Position numbers and translations under genes: made by a program
Part shown: in pieces, positions 18,997 to 27,858 of the stretch
Layout of the letters: every line of letters begins with the position of its first letter
How positions within the stretch are numbered: position 1 is the first letter of the stretch
Assembly: GCA_900102235.1 (NCBI GenBank)
Contig: FMVL01000003.1
Span: 310,001-374,000, forward strand
Source: Lachnospiraceae bacterium XBB2008
GTDB taxonomy: Bacteria > Bacillota > Clostridia > Lachnospirales > Lachnospiraceae
Length of the DNA: 64,000 bases
Reading direction: 5' to 3'
The notes under the pieces: generated by a model
Database searches by the model: none
Seen by the model: the letters and a program-made list of their open reading frames with translations, nothing else
Told to the model about the DNA's origin: nothing

Positions 18997-21093
18997 TCAC
19001 ACATAAAACAGTATCTTGGAATATGTCGGGTAAGGCAGGAATTCGTCGGGAATGAATGCCTCGATCGTATCCGCTATGCTTCTTACCTTTTCCATGTCCT
19101 TGAATACCGGATCATGATAGAACTTCGCCAGATCCAGACCATCGTCCATATCTTCCGCCCTGGCGATATCCTCTTCCAGATGCCCCACTGCCACATACAG
19201 TGCCTCGTACTGAGCCGATATCTTCTCAAGCATCTTCTCTTCAGCGGAAGTCGAGATCAGGCTGGATATCTGTTTCTTATCCAGGATGCTCTTTGAAAGA
19301 GAATCCATGAACTTGATGACTGCCGGTGAGAAGTCGTGGTAGATCATCTCTTTCAAAGTGCAGGCCTCGATGTGGATCGTCTTGCAATAGTTCTCGAGCA
19401 GGATCTCATATCTTGACCTGATCTCGGTCTCGGTGAAGATACCATGCTTCGTAAAGAGTTGGATGTTTCTGTCATCGATGAATCTGGGCAGGACATCCGG
19501 TGTGGACTTTAAGTTATACAGTCCCCTCTTCTCGGCTTCCTGTACCCACTCGTCGGTGTATCCGTTGCCGTTGAAGATGATCCTCTCATGTCTGATGAAT
19601 GTATCCTTGATCAGATCATGTATCGCACCCTGAAGCTGATCGGCGGGCACATCCTTGAGCACTTCATAGAAATCGGACAGGGCATCCGCAACTGCGGTGT
19701 TCAATACGATATTGGGCGTAGCGACCGATGCGGACGATCCGAGCGACCTGAACTCAAACTTGTTACCGGTAAAAGCAAACGGGGATGTCCTGTTACGGTC
19801 GGTGTTATCTCTCCTGAAGTGAGGGATGACAGCCGCACCGGTCTCCATTACGGTATTCTCGTCACGCTTGAAGAACGTGTCATTCTTGATCGAGTCTATC
19901 ACTGCCGTAAGCTCATCGCCGAGGAAGATCGATATGATCGCGGGAGGAGCTTCGTTTGCACCGAGTCTGTGATCGTTACCGGCCGATGCCACGGAAAGTC
20001 TCATCATATCCGCATATTCATCAACCGCCTTGATGACTGCTGCGAGGAATACGAGGAACTGCGTATTCTCTGCGGGAGTCTTGCCGGGATCTAAGAGGTT
20101 TGCTCCGGTATTCGTCGTCATGGACCAGTTATTGTGCTTGCCGGATCCGTTTATCCCGGCAAAAGGCTTCTCATGGAGCAGACATACGAAGTTATGCTTC
20201 TGAGCCACTCTCTTCATGATCTCCATCGTCAGCTGGTTGCGGTCAACGGCCACGTTGGTCGTATCGAATATCGGAGCCAGCTCGTGCTGAGCGGGAGCAA
20301 CCTCGTTATGCTTGGTCTTGGCCGGTATTCCGAGTTTCCAGAGTTCAAGGTCAAGATCATGCATATATGCCGCAACCCTGGGACGTAATGCTCCGAAATA
20401 GTGATCGTCCATCTCCTGTCCCTTGGGTGAAGGAGCACCGATAAGCGTACGTCCGGTGAAGATCAGGTCACGTCTCTTAGCGTAATCGTCCTTGTCGATA
20501 AGGAAGTATTCCTGTTCGGGTCCCACAGTCGTGGTAACGCTTTCAACTTCGGTATTTCCAAGGAGGTTCAGCATCCTGGTCGCTTCTTTGCTCAGCGCAT
20601 CCATCGAGCGAAGAAGCGGTGTCTTCTTATCAAGTGCTTCACCTGTATATGAGCAGAACGCTGTGGGTATGCACAAAGTCCCGTCCTTGATGAAAGCAGG
20701 TGAAGAAGGATCCCATGCAGTATATCCTCTTGCCTCAAAAGTGGCTCTGATCCCGCCTGAAGGGAAAGACGAAGCATCGGGCTCACCCTTTACCAGTTCC
20801 TTGCCGGAGAACTCCATGATGACCTGTCCGTCATCGGTGGGTGAAATGAAACTGTCGTGCTTCTCTGCGGTATAGCCTGTCATGGGCTGGAACCAGTGAG
20901 TGAAATGTGTTGCTCCGTTTTCAACGGCCCATTCCTTCATGGCGATCGCTACTGCATTGGCCACATCAAGTTCGAGGTGCGTGCCCTTTTTGATGGTCTT
21001 ACGCAGAGCCTTGTAGACATCGCCGGGAAGTTTGTCTCTCATGATGCGGTCATTAAAAACAAGCTTGCCGTAAATCTCGGGTATTTTTTCCAT
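18997..21093 (-). CDS. glnN: Type III glutamine synthetase
   Basis: 698 aa from the ATG at 21093, which follows AAAAGGAGGAG; the longer open frame to 21186 runs through the leader hairpin and is rejected. It adds ammonium to glutamate using ATP. The size, the N-terminal MEKIPEIYGKLVFND, GGIRATFEARGYTAWDPSSPAF, the ATP/glutamate site segments GPEQEYFLIDKDDY and KHNEVAPAQHELAPIF, and NGSGKHNNWS identify GSIII rather than GlnA. Two terminator-like hairpins precede it. It lies next to amt, which would supply its ammonium, and after carB on the same strand. Confidence 0.96.
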   Translation of the reverse strand: MEKIPEIYGKLVFNDRIMRDKLPGDVYKALRKTIKKGTHLELDVANAVAIAMKEWAVENGATHFTHWFQPMTGYTAEKHDSFISPTDDGQVIMEFSGKELVKGEPDASSFPSGGIRATFEARGYTAWDPSSPAFIKDGTLCIPTAFCSYTGEALDKKTPLLRSMDALSKEATRMLNLLGNTEVESVTTTVGPEQEYFLIDKDDYAKRRDLIFTGRTLIGAPSPKGQEMDDHYFGALRPRVAAYMHDLDLELWKLGIPAKTKHNEVAPAQHELAPIFDTTNVAVDRNQLTMEIMKRVAQKHNFVCLLHEKPFAGINGSGKHNNWSMTTNTGANLLDPGKTPAENTQFLVFLAAVIKAVDEYADMMRLSVASAGNDHRLGANEAPPAIISIFLGDELTAVIDSIKNDTFFKRDENTVMETGAAVIPHFRRDNTDRNRTSPFAFTGNKFEFRSLGSSASVATPNIVLNTAVADALSDFYEVLKDVPADQLQGAIHDLIKDTFIRHERIIFNGNGYTDEWVQEAEKRGLYNLKSTPDVLPRFIDDRNIQLFTKHGIFTETEIRSRYEILLENYCKTIHIEACTLKEMIYHDFSPAVIKFMDSLSKSILDKKQISSLISTSAEEKMLEKISAQYEALYVAVGHLEEDIARAEDMDDGLDLAKFYHDPVFKDMEKVRSIADTIEAFIPDEFLPYPTYSKILFYV

Positions 21094-21142
21094 AGCTGCT
21101 CTCCTCCTTTTGGGGCTCTTCGCGAAGCCGGTCGGTTTCACT

Positions 21143-21175
21143 AAAAAAGGCGCCCAGGAAAAGATCCCGGACGCC
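21143..21175 (-). terminator. Second terminator-like hairpin in the glnN leader
   Basis: Minus strand GGCGTCCGGGA, loop, TCCTGGGCGCC followed by six T residues, about 50 bases before the start codon. Its 3' arm (GCGCCTTT) could also pair with the AAAGGTGC 5' arm of the first leader hairpin, so the two may be alternatives. Confidence 0.65.
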
Positions 21176-21205
21176 GTTGCCCACAATTGATATTTTGAAA
21201 ATAAT

Positions 21206-21240
21206 AAAAGGCACCTTGAGAAAACTCAAAGCACCTTTGC
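21206..21240 (-). terminator. First attenuator-like hairpin in the glnN leader
   Basis: Minus strand GCAAAGGTGCTTTGAG, loop TTTT, CTCAAGGTGCCTTTT. It begins within about 10 bases of the predicted transcript start and opens with GCAAAGGTG, the family 9-mer shared with gltB, amt and purF. Confidence 0.7.
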
Positions 21241-21245
21241 TTTAT

Positions 21246-21281
21246 GTATACGAGTATACAATCGGTTCATATGTCTGTCAA
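21246..21281 (-). promoter_or_regulatory. glnN promoter with GTATAC operator
   Basis: Minus-strand -35 TTGACA (21281-21276), 17-base spacer, -10 TATACT (21258-21253). The inverted repeat GTATACTCGTATAC (21259-21246) covers the -10. Same site and same position relative to the promoter as in gltB. Confidence 0.85.
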
Positions 21282-21332
21282 GTACCATTTTGAAACTTTT
21301 TTATATCGTCATATCGAAACCGCATTTTCGCA

Positions 21333-24300
21333 TCAGAAGATCGTGGAAACCTTGATGGTAAGCTCCTCGAGAACATCCAGCAGGATCCTTACGGTATCAA
21401 GTGAAGTAAAGAGCGTGACATTATTCTCGATCGCACAGCGGCGAAGGGCCACGCCGTCCTCGTAGTGTACGCCCGAAAGGATCGCACGGGTATTGACCAC
21501 ATAACTTACATATCCCGAACGGATCGAACTGAGCATCTCATCGGATCCTTCGGAGAGCTTATGCAGGAGTCTGGTCTTGATGCCGCGCTCTTTGAAATAC
21601 TGCGCGGTGACGGTGGTCGCCTCGATGTTGAATCCCATGTCCAGGAATCTCTTTGCAAGCGGAACTCCCTCCTCCTTGTCCTCATCGGCCAGAGTAAAGA
21701 GAACCGTTCCGTAATTGGGCAGTTCGAGTCCCGAAGCGATCAGCGACTTGTACATCGCGCGGTGAAGGGTCTCATCATATCCGATGGCTTCACCCGTAGA
21801 CTTCATCTCGGGACTGAGGTACGAATCCATGCCCTTTAACTTGGAAAAAGAAAATGCCGGCGCTTTTACATACCAGGTCTTCTTCTCCTCGGGATACAGT
21901 TCGAATATCCCCTGTTCCTTCAGGCTTATGCCTAGCATGACTCTGGTGGCGATATCGGCCAGCATGTATCCTGTCGCCTTGGAAAGGAACGGCACCGTAC
22001 GCGATGACCTGGGATTGACTTCTATGATGTAGACATTATCATCATCGTCGACTATGAACTGGATATTGAAAAGGCCGACTATGCCGATCCCGAGTCCGAG
22101 TTTCTTTGCATAAGTCAGGATGGTTCCTTTTACGCGGTCGGATATGCTGAAAGGCGGGTATACGCTCATGGAATCTCCGGAGTGAACGCCTGTCCTTTCA
22201 ACGAGCTCCATGATGCCGGGTACGAACACGTCCCTTCCGTCGCAGACGGCGTCAACCTCCACCTCGCGGCCCTTGATGTACTTATCGACGAGCACCGGCT
22301 TATCGATATCCACTTCAACCGCGGTCTTTAAGTAGTGCCTCATATCCGCTTCCTTGGATACGATCTGCATTGCTCTTCCGCCCAGTACGAAGGAAGGTCG
22401 CACGAGCACGGGATAACCTATCTTTTCCGCGGCTGCCACTCCGGCTTCTATGTCGGTAACTGCCATTCCGGGCGGTTGGGGAATGCCCAGATCCAGCAGC
22501 AGTTTTTCAAAAAGATCACGATTCTCCGCCCTGTCGATCGCATCGCAGTCCGTGCCTATGACCGGAGCGCCGTATTCCTTAAGTGAGTCGGCGAGATTCA
22601 CTGCGGTCTGCCCGCCCAAAGTCACGATCACGCCCTTGGGCTTCTCATGCTCGATGACGTTCATTACATCCTCGATGCACAGAGGTTCGAAGTAGAGCTT
22701 GTCGGATGTCGTGTAATCCGTTGACACGGTCTCCGGATTGTTGTTTATGATGATCGCCTGATATCCGGCTTCCCTGATCGTTCCTACGGCGTGTACTGTC
22801 GAATAGTCGAACTCCACGCCCTGCCCGATCCTTATGGGGCCGGAGCCGAGCACTATGATCTTTTCCCTGTCATCGGATACGGATTCGTTCTCGGATTCAT
22901 ACGTCGAATAGAAATAGGGAATGTAGCTGTCAAACTCGGATGCACAGCTGTCTATCATCTTATATGTGGGGAAGATCCCGTATTCCTTCCTCATGTCATA
23001 TATCTCATGCGGCGTCTTTCCCCAGAGTCTGGCTATCTCCTTATCGGAAAAGCCGGTTTTCTTCGCAAGATACAGGGCATCACGGTCAGGAGCGGATGAT
23101 GCGTCCCGCACTTCCTTTTCCGCACGGACGATATGTTCAAAGACACGGATAAAGAGCATGTCGATGCCCGTATTCTCGTGTATGAGTTCAGGATCCGTGC
23201 CGCGTCTTATAAGTTCCGCTATCGCATAGATACGGTCATCCCTGCCCTCACGGATATATTCGAGCATCTCGGAAGTTTCGGCCTCATCGAACCTGCTGCT
23301 GTGAAGATGGAATACTCCGGTCTCAAGTGATCTGATGCCTTTTAAGAGGCTTTCCTCCATCGTGCGGCCGACGCTCATGACCTCACCGGTAGCCTTCATC
23401 TGGGTACCGAGAGAGTTGCTCGCATCGGTGAATTTGTCGAACGGAAATCTCGGGAGTTTGGATACGACATAGTCAAGCGAAGGCTCAAAGGATGCGGGAG
23501 TGTTGGCGAGCATGATCTCTTCGAGTCTGTATCCCACGGCGATCTTGGCAGAGACTCTGGCTATCGGGTAGCCGGACGCCTTGGACGCCAGTGCGGATGA
23601 TCTGGATACACGGGGATTGACCTCGATCAGATAGTAGTCAAAAGAGTTTGGATCCAACGCAAACTGAACATTGCATCCTCCCTCTATCTTAAGCGCTCTG
23701 ATGATCTTGAGCGCCGAATCTCGGAGCATGTGATATTCCCTGTTCGTCAGGGTCTGGGAAGGACATACGACTATCGAGTCACCGGTATGGACTCCGACGG
23801 GATCGATGTTCTCCATGTTGCAGACGGTGATCGCGGTATCGTTTCCGTCACGGATCACCTCGTACTCTATCTCCTTATATCCGCGGACAGACTTCTCTAT
23901 GAGCACCTGTCCTACCGGAGAAAGTTCAAGCGCGTTCTTAAGTATCGCGGAAAGTTCATCATCGTTGTCGGCAAAGCCGCCTCCGGTCCCGCCTAAGGTA
24001 AATGCAGGACGCGCAACGACCGGATACCCGATCCCCGCTGCCGCATCTATTCCCTCTTCGACGGACTGTATGGTTACGGACGGGAGCACGGGCTCACCCA
24101 GCTCTATACACAGTTCCTTGAACAGTTCTCGGTCCTCGGCTCTGTCTATGCTCTCAAAATCGGTTCCGAGAAGCTCGCAGCGGCATTCATGCAAAACCCC
24201 CTTCGAGGAGAGTTTCATGGCCAGGTTCAGGCCTGTCTGACCGCCGATACCGGGAAGTATCGCATCGGGTCTCTCCGACCTTACTATCTTGGCCAGATAT

Positions 24301-24515
24301 TCCAGAGTAAGAGGCTCCATATAGACCTTATCAGCTACCGAAGGGTCCGTCATTATGGTCGCAGGATTGGAATTGCAGAGGATGACCTCGAAGCCTTCTT
24401 CCTTAAGTGCCAGGCACGCCTGGGTTCCCGCATAGTCAAATTCCGCCGCCTGACCGATGACGATGGGGCCTGATCCGATGACGAGTATCTTGTGTAAATC
24501 CTGTCTCTTGGGCAT
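21333..24515 (-). CDS. carB: Carbamoyl-phosphate synthase large subunit
   Basis: 1060 aa, full length. Synthesises carbamoyl phosphate from bicarbonate, ATP and the ammonia delivered by CarA, for pyrimidines and arginine. The two homologous ATP-grasp halves begin LVIGSGPIVIGQAAEFDYAG-like (residue 9) and VLGSGPIRIGQGVEFDYSTVH-like (residue about 557), each with the family EVNPRVSRSSAL or EVNPRSSRTVPF motif. The C-terminal 130 residues are the MGS-like allosteric domain. Its start overlaps the carA stop by one base (TGATG). Third gene of purF-carA-carB. Confidence 0.97.
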   Translation of the reverse strand: MPKRQDLHKILVIGSGPIVIGQAAEFDYAGTQACLALKEEGFEVILCNSNPATIMTDPSVADKVYMEPLTLEYLAKIVRSERPDAILPGIGGQTGLNLAMKLSSKGVLHECRCELLGTDFESIDRAEDRELFKELCIELGEPVLPSVTIQSVEEGIDAAAGIGYPVVARPAFTLGGTGGGFADNDDELSAILKNALELSPVGQVLIEKSVRGYKEIEYEVIRDGNDTAITVCNMENIDPVGVHTGDSIVVCPSQTLTNREYHMLRDSALKIIRALKIEGGCNVQFALDPNSFDYYLIEVNPRVSRSSALASKASGYPIARVSAKIAVGYRLEEIMLANTPASFEPSLDYVVSKLPRFPFDKFTDASNSLGTQMKATGEVMSVGRTMEESLLKGIRSLETGVFHLHSSRFDEAETSEMLEYIREGRDDRIYAIAELIRRGTDPELIHENTGIDMLFIRVFEHIVRAEKEVRDASSAPDRDALYLAKKTGFSDKEIARLWGKTPHEIYDMRKEYGIFPTYKMIDSCASEFDSYIPYFYSTYESENESVSDDREKIIVLGSGPIRIGQGVEFDYSTVHAVGTIREAGYQAIIINNNPETVSTDYTTSDKLYFEPLCIEDVMNVIEHEKPKGVIVTLGGQTAVNLADSLKEYGAPVIGTDCDAIDRAENRDLFEKLLLDLGIPQPPGMAVTDIEAGVAAAEKIGYPVLVRPSFVLGGRAMQIVSKEADMRHYLKTAVEVDIDKPVLVDKYIKGREVEVDAVCDGRDVFVPGIMELVERTGVHSGDSMSVYPPFSISDRVKGTILTYAKKLGLGIGIVGLFNIQFIVDDDDNVYIIEVNPRSSRTVPFLSKATGYMLADIATRVMLGISLKEQGIFELYPEEKKTWYVKAPAFSFSKLKGMDSYLSPEMKSTGEAIGYDETLHRAMYKSLIASGLELPNYGTVLFTLADEDKEEGVPLAKRFLDMGFNIEATTVTAQYFKERGIKTRLLHKLSEGSDEMLSSIRSGYVSYVVNTRAILSGVHYEDGVALRRCAIENNVTLFTSLDTVRILLDVLEELTIKVSTIF

Positions 24516-25618
24516 CAGTTTTTCCTCCCGTTCATCATTTCCATGAATCCGCTGAAAAGATAGTGGCTGTCATTCGGTCCGGGTGCGCTCTCGGGATGAT
24601 ACTGGATCCCGAATGCCTGATCCGACTCATGTCTGATCCCCTCGATCGTATCGTCCAGCAGATTGATATGTGTTGCGATCAGCCCGGTACCTTTCAGGCT
24701 GTCAGCATCAACCGCATAGGAATGGTTCTGTGAAGTGATATCCACCCGGCCGCTTTCGAGAGTCTTGACCGGATGGTTTCCTCCTCTGTGTCCGAACTTG
24801 AGTTTATAAGTCTTCGCACCGTAAGAAAGTGCGAGGATCTGATGACCCAGACATATTCCGAATATCGGATATCTTCCATGGAGATTTCTTATGGTCTCTA
24901 TGGTCTGCTTTACGTCCTCGGGATCGCCGGGTCCGTTTGATATGAACACGCCGTCCGGTTTTAAGGATTCTATGGTCTGCGCATCGGTGTCGTAGGGCAC
25001 CACGCTCACCCTACAGCCCCGTGCGGTAAAACATCTGAGTATGTTCTTCTTGATCCCGCAGTCGATGGCCACGACATGACAGAGTTCTTCATCATCTGCG
25101 GGGAGTGTATAGATCGACTTTGTGCTTACGCGGCTAACCTGATCGGTCCTGTAGTTCCATCCGCGAAGAATGGCTGCTCCTTCTTCTGCGGATGTACCGG
25201 CGCCGGTTATCATGACTTTGCAGCTTCCGTAATCCCTGATCCTTCTTGTCAGTTCACGTGTATCTATTCCGTATACCCCGGCTATGTCGGATTTTTTCAT
25301 GCGGTCGGACAGAGTCTGCGTGCATCGGAAATTGGATGGCTCATCCGTATAATCGCGGACTATGAGTGCCCCTATCGAAGGGTTATCTGTCTCGTAGTCG
25401 TCATCATTTATCCCGTAGTTTCCTATGATCGGATAAGTCATGACCACAGCCTGGTCCGTATAGGAAGGATCGGATATGATCTCCTGATAACCGACCATCG
25501 ATGTATTGAATACGAGTTCGAGCTTCTTATCTTCTTCGGAACCGAATCCGAAGCCGGTATACATCGTACCGTCCTCCAATATGATCCTGCGCTCATTCGC
25601 AGTCTGAGATAAACTCAT
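24515..25618 (-). CDS. carA: Carbamoyl-phosphate synthase small (glutaminase) subunit
   Basis: 367 aa. Class I glutamine amidotransferase that feeds ammonia to CarB. The C-terminal half has SNGPGDPEDV, the nucleophile Cys in FGICLGHQILAL, and the catalytic His/Glu in IQYHPESAPGPND; the N-terminal half has RRIILEDGTMYTGFGFG and DPSYTDQAVVMTYP. Start overlaps the purF stop by four bases (ATGA), so translation is coupled. Confidence 0.97.
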   Translation of the reverse strand: MSLSQTANERRIILEDGTMYTGFGFGSEEDKKLELVFNTSMVGYQEIISDPSYTDQAVVMTYPIIGNYGINDDDYETDNPSIGALIVRDYTDEPSNFRCTQTLSDRMKKSDIAGVYGIDTRELTRRIRDYGSCKVMITGAGTSAEEGAAILRGWNYRTDQVSRVSTKSIYTLPADDEELCHVVAIDCGIKKNILRCFTARGCRVSVVPYDTDAQTIESLKPDGVFISNGPGDPEDVKQTIETIRNLHGRYPIFGICLGHQILALSYGAKTYKLKFGHRGGNHPVKTLESGRVDITSQNHSYAVDADSLKGTGLIATHINLLDDTIEGIRHESDQAFGIQYHPESAPGPNDSHYLFSGFMEMMNGRKN

Positions 25619-27003
25619 TTCGTACCTCCAGTGGGATAGATCCCGTCAAAACATGCCTTGCATATCGGAGCGCCTTCGACCATGATGCTTAAGTCCTCCA
25701 GACGCATATAGGCGAGTGAGTCGGCTCCGATCTGTCTCTTTATCTCCTCGATCGAATATCTGTTGGCGATCAGCTGTGAGTTATCGGGGACATCTGTACC
25801 ATAATAACACGGATAAAGAAAAGGTGGTGAACTTATCCGCACATGTACCTCCTTTGCTCCGGCTTTTCTGAGCATCGTGATCAGGTTGGATATCGTGGTC
25901 CCTCTGACGATCGAATCATCTATGAGTACAACCCGCTTTCCGCTGACCGACCCCGGGATCACTCCCAGCTTCATATGTACCGCAGAATGTCTCTCCTTGT
26001 CCGTGGGTTTGATGAAAGTCCTTCCGATATAACTGTTCTTGTGAAAAGCTCGTACGAAAGGCAGACCGCAGCCATGCGCAAACCCTTCGGCTGCCGTAAG
26101 GCCCGACTCCGGAACTCCGGTCACGATGTCGGCATCCGCGGGGTGTGCTTTGGCAAGCGCCATTCCTCCCCTGAATCTTGCATCATATATGCCGACACCG
26201 TCCATGCTCGAATCGAGCCGCGCAAAATAGATGTATTCGAAAATGCAATGTGCGTGCGAAGCTTTATCCGTACACATCGAAGTATCCGAGGCCATTCCGT
26301 CTTTGGAAAGAGTCACGATCTCTCCGGGACGGATATCGCGGATGAACTCTGCCTCTACACTCGTTAGTGCGCAGCTCTCGGAAGCTACCGCATACCCGTC
26401 TTCCGCTTTCCCCAGACACAGAGGTTTGATCCCCCATGGATCCCTGACCGCGATTATCTTGCGCGGGCTCATGATGATCAGAGCATACCCGCCTTTAAGC
26501 CTGGGGATCATCTCTCTGACCGCTTCTTCAATGGATCCGGTATGGGCTCTGATCTTGGCGATCAGCGTTGCGATCACTTCAGAGTCCGATGTGGCATGAA
26601 AGACACTTCCGTCTCTTAACAGTTCCGATTTGATATCGGAGGCATTAACTATGTTTCCGTTGTGGACCAGAGCGAGCGTACCTTTAAGATACTGGAATGC
26701 GATGGGCTGTGCGTTCCGGATCGTGCTGTCGCCGGTGGTTGAATACCTGACATGACCGACACCGATATTCCCCTGCAGATCGTTTAGCAGCGATTCATCA
26801 AACACTTCGGTCACAAGTCCCATATCCTTATGGATGCAGATGTTACCCCGTTCACCGTATGTGTTGCAGACCGCTATTCCCGCTGCTTCCTGTCCTCTGT
26901 GCTGAAGTGAGAGCAATCCGTGGTATATGTCCAGAGAAGCGTCCTGTCCGTTCTTTTTCCATATGCCGAAGACACCGCATTCTTCATGAAGTTTGTCTGT
27001 CAT
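25615..27003 (-). CDS. purF: Amidophosphoribosyltransferase (Fe-S type)
   Basis: 462 aa from the ATG at 27003 (GGAGG then six bases); first step of purine synthesis from PRPP and glutamine. The propeptide MTDKLHEE precedes Cys9 (ECGVFGIW), the glutaminase nucleophile. RVVLIDDSIVRGTT is the PRPP-binding loop. Cysteines in HAHCIFEYIYF, YPCYYGTDVPDN and ICKACFDG correspond to the 4Fe-4S ligands of the Bacillus-type enzyme. It heads purF-carA-carB rather than lying in a pur operon, linking purine and carbamoyl-phosphate branches. The leader carries the GCAAAGGCG hairpin. Confidence 0.96.
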   Translation of the reverse strand: MTDKLHEECGVFGIWKKNGQDASLDIYHGLLSLQHRGQEAAGIAVCNTYGERGNICIHKDMGLVTEVFDESLLNDLQGNIGVGHVRYSTTGDSTIRNAQPIAFQYLKGTLALVHNGNIVNASDIKSELLRDGSVFHATSDSEVIATLIAKIRAHTGSIEEAVREMIPRLKGGYALIIMSPRKIIAVRDPWGIKPLCLGKAEDGYAVASESCALTSVEAEFIRDIRPGEIVTLSKDGMASDTSMCTDKASHAHCIFEYIYFARLDSSMDGVGIYDARFRGGMALAKAHPADADIVTGVPESGLTAAEGFAHGCGLPFVRAFHKNSYIGRTFIKPTDKERHSAVHMKLGVIPGSVSGKRVVLIDDSIVRGTTISNLITMLRKAGAKEVHVRISSPPFLYPCYYGTDVPDNSQLIANRYSIEEIKRQIGADSLAYMRLEDLSIMVEGAPICKACFDGIYPTGGTK

Positions 27004-27014
27004 GACCATCCTCC

Positions 27015-27069
27015 AAAGGCGCGTTACCGCAAAAAAAGGCACTCCGACCATAGGTCGAAGCGCCTTTGC
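27015..27069 (-). terminator. purF leader: attenuator-like hairpin plus competing arm
   Basis: Minus strand GCAAAGGCGCTTCGACC, short loop, GGTCGGAGTGCCTTTTTTT (27069-27031): a terminator-like stem with seven T residues. Fifteen bases on, GCGCCTTT (27022-27015) lies directly before the GGAGG and is a perfect 8-base complement of the 5' arm AAAGGCGC (27067-27060). The 5' arm can thus pair either within the terminator or with the segment beside the ribosome site. Confidence 0.7.
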
Positions 27070-27083
27070 TTCTTACTCATATT

Positions 27084-27112
27084 AATATATTCTCATCGGG
27101 GACTGTTGTCAA
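27084..27112 (-). promoter_or_regulatory. purF-carAB promoter
   Basis: Minus-strand -35 TTGACA (27112-27107), 17-base spacer, -10 TATATT (27089-27084). Near consensus. No GTATAC site here, unlike gltB and glnN. Confidence 0.85.
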
Positions 27113-27156
27113 TTCTCCCGGTACGCTGATATTTCATCGTACGGCACGCTGACTTT

Positions 27157-27855
27157 TCACCGTACGCCACACAGATCCTTCACTACCTCTCCGGCGATGA
27201 CCAGCCCCGCCACCGACGGTACAAATGCCACGCTTCCGGGTGTAGAACTCTTCATGACAGGCTCTTCTTCGGAGTAGACCACCTTAAGTTTCTCCACTCC
27301 GCGATTTTTCAGTTCACGGCGCATGACTTTTGCGAGCGGGCACACCTTTGTCTGATAAATATCCGCCACCCTGAAGGCACTTCCGTCCAGTTTGTTCCCG
27401 GCTCCCATCGAGCTGATGATCGGAACACTCTTCTCGCGGCATTTCATCACGAGCTCTATCTTGGCGGTAACGGTATCGACAGCATCTACCACATAGTCAT
27501 ACTCGTCAAAAGGGAAATCATCCGCGTTCTCCGGCAGGAAAAAACACTTGTGGACGATCACTTTCACATCGGGATTGATGTCCAGCATGCGTACCTTCAT
27601 CACATCGACCTTGTACCTGTCGATCGAACTGTGCGTTGCTATTATCTGCCTGTTTAAGTTGGAGAGGCATACCTTATCACTGTCGATCAGATCGAAGCTT
27701 CCGACACCGCTCCTGACAAGCGCTTCGCATACATAGCCGCCCACTCCGCCTATGCCGAATACTGCCACTCTGGAGCTTTTAAGTTTTTCCAACGCCTCCT
27801 CACCCAGGAGCATGCGGGTTCTGGAAAATTGATCCGACATGGATATGTGCCTCAT
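27157..27855 (-). CDS. tcdA: tRNA threonylcarbamoyladenosine dehydratase (TcdA/ThiF family)
   Basis: 232 aa. ATP-dependent enzyme that cyclises t6A37 of ANN-decoding tRNAs to ct6A. The N-terminal E1-like nucleotide fold VAVFGIGGVGGYVCEALVRSG is followed by DLIDSDKVCLSNLNRQIIA, typical of the family, and by DYVVDAVDTVTAKIELV and SSMGAGNKLDGSAFRVADIY. Length is at the family norm. It lies 4 bases upstream of the diguanylate cyclase gene start region on the same strand and could be co-transcribed, though the functions are unrelated. Confidence 0.9.
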   Translation of the reverse strand: MRHISMSDQFSRTRMLLGEEALEKLKSSRVAVFGIGGVGGYVCEALVRSGVGSFDLIDSDKVCLSNLNRQIIATHSSIDRYKVDVMKVRMLDINPDVKVIVHKCFFLPENADDFPFDEYDYVVDAVDTVTAKIELVMKCREKSVPIISSMGAGNKLDGSAFRVADIYQTKVCPLAKVMRRELKNRGVEKLKVVYSEEEPVMKSSTPGSVAFVPSVAGLVIAGEVVKDLCGVR

Positions 27856-27858
27856 TTA

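Noticed and set aside
21094-21186. Longer glnN start
   Set aside because: It would run through the second leader hairpin; the ATG at 21093 has AAAAGGAGGAG and the family N-terminus.
6572-27069. Leaders as T-box, glutamine riboswitch or ANTAR two-hairpin targets
   Set aside because: No T-box sequence, no known glutamine riboswitch core, and no pair of hexaloops with A1/G4 could be found; only glnN has two hairpins.
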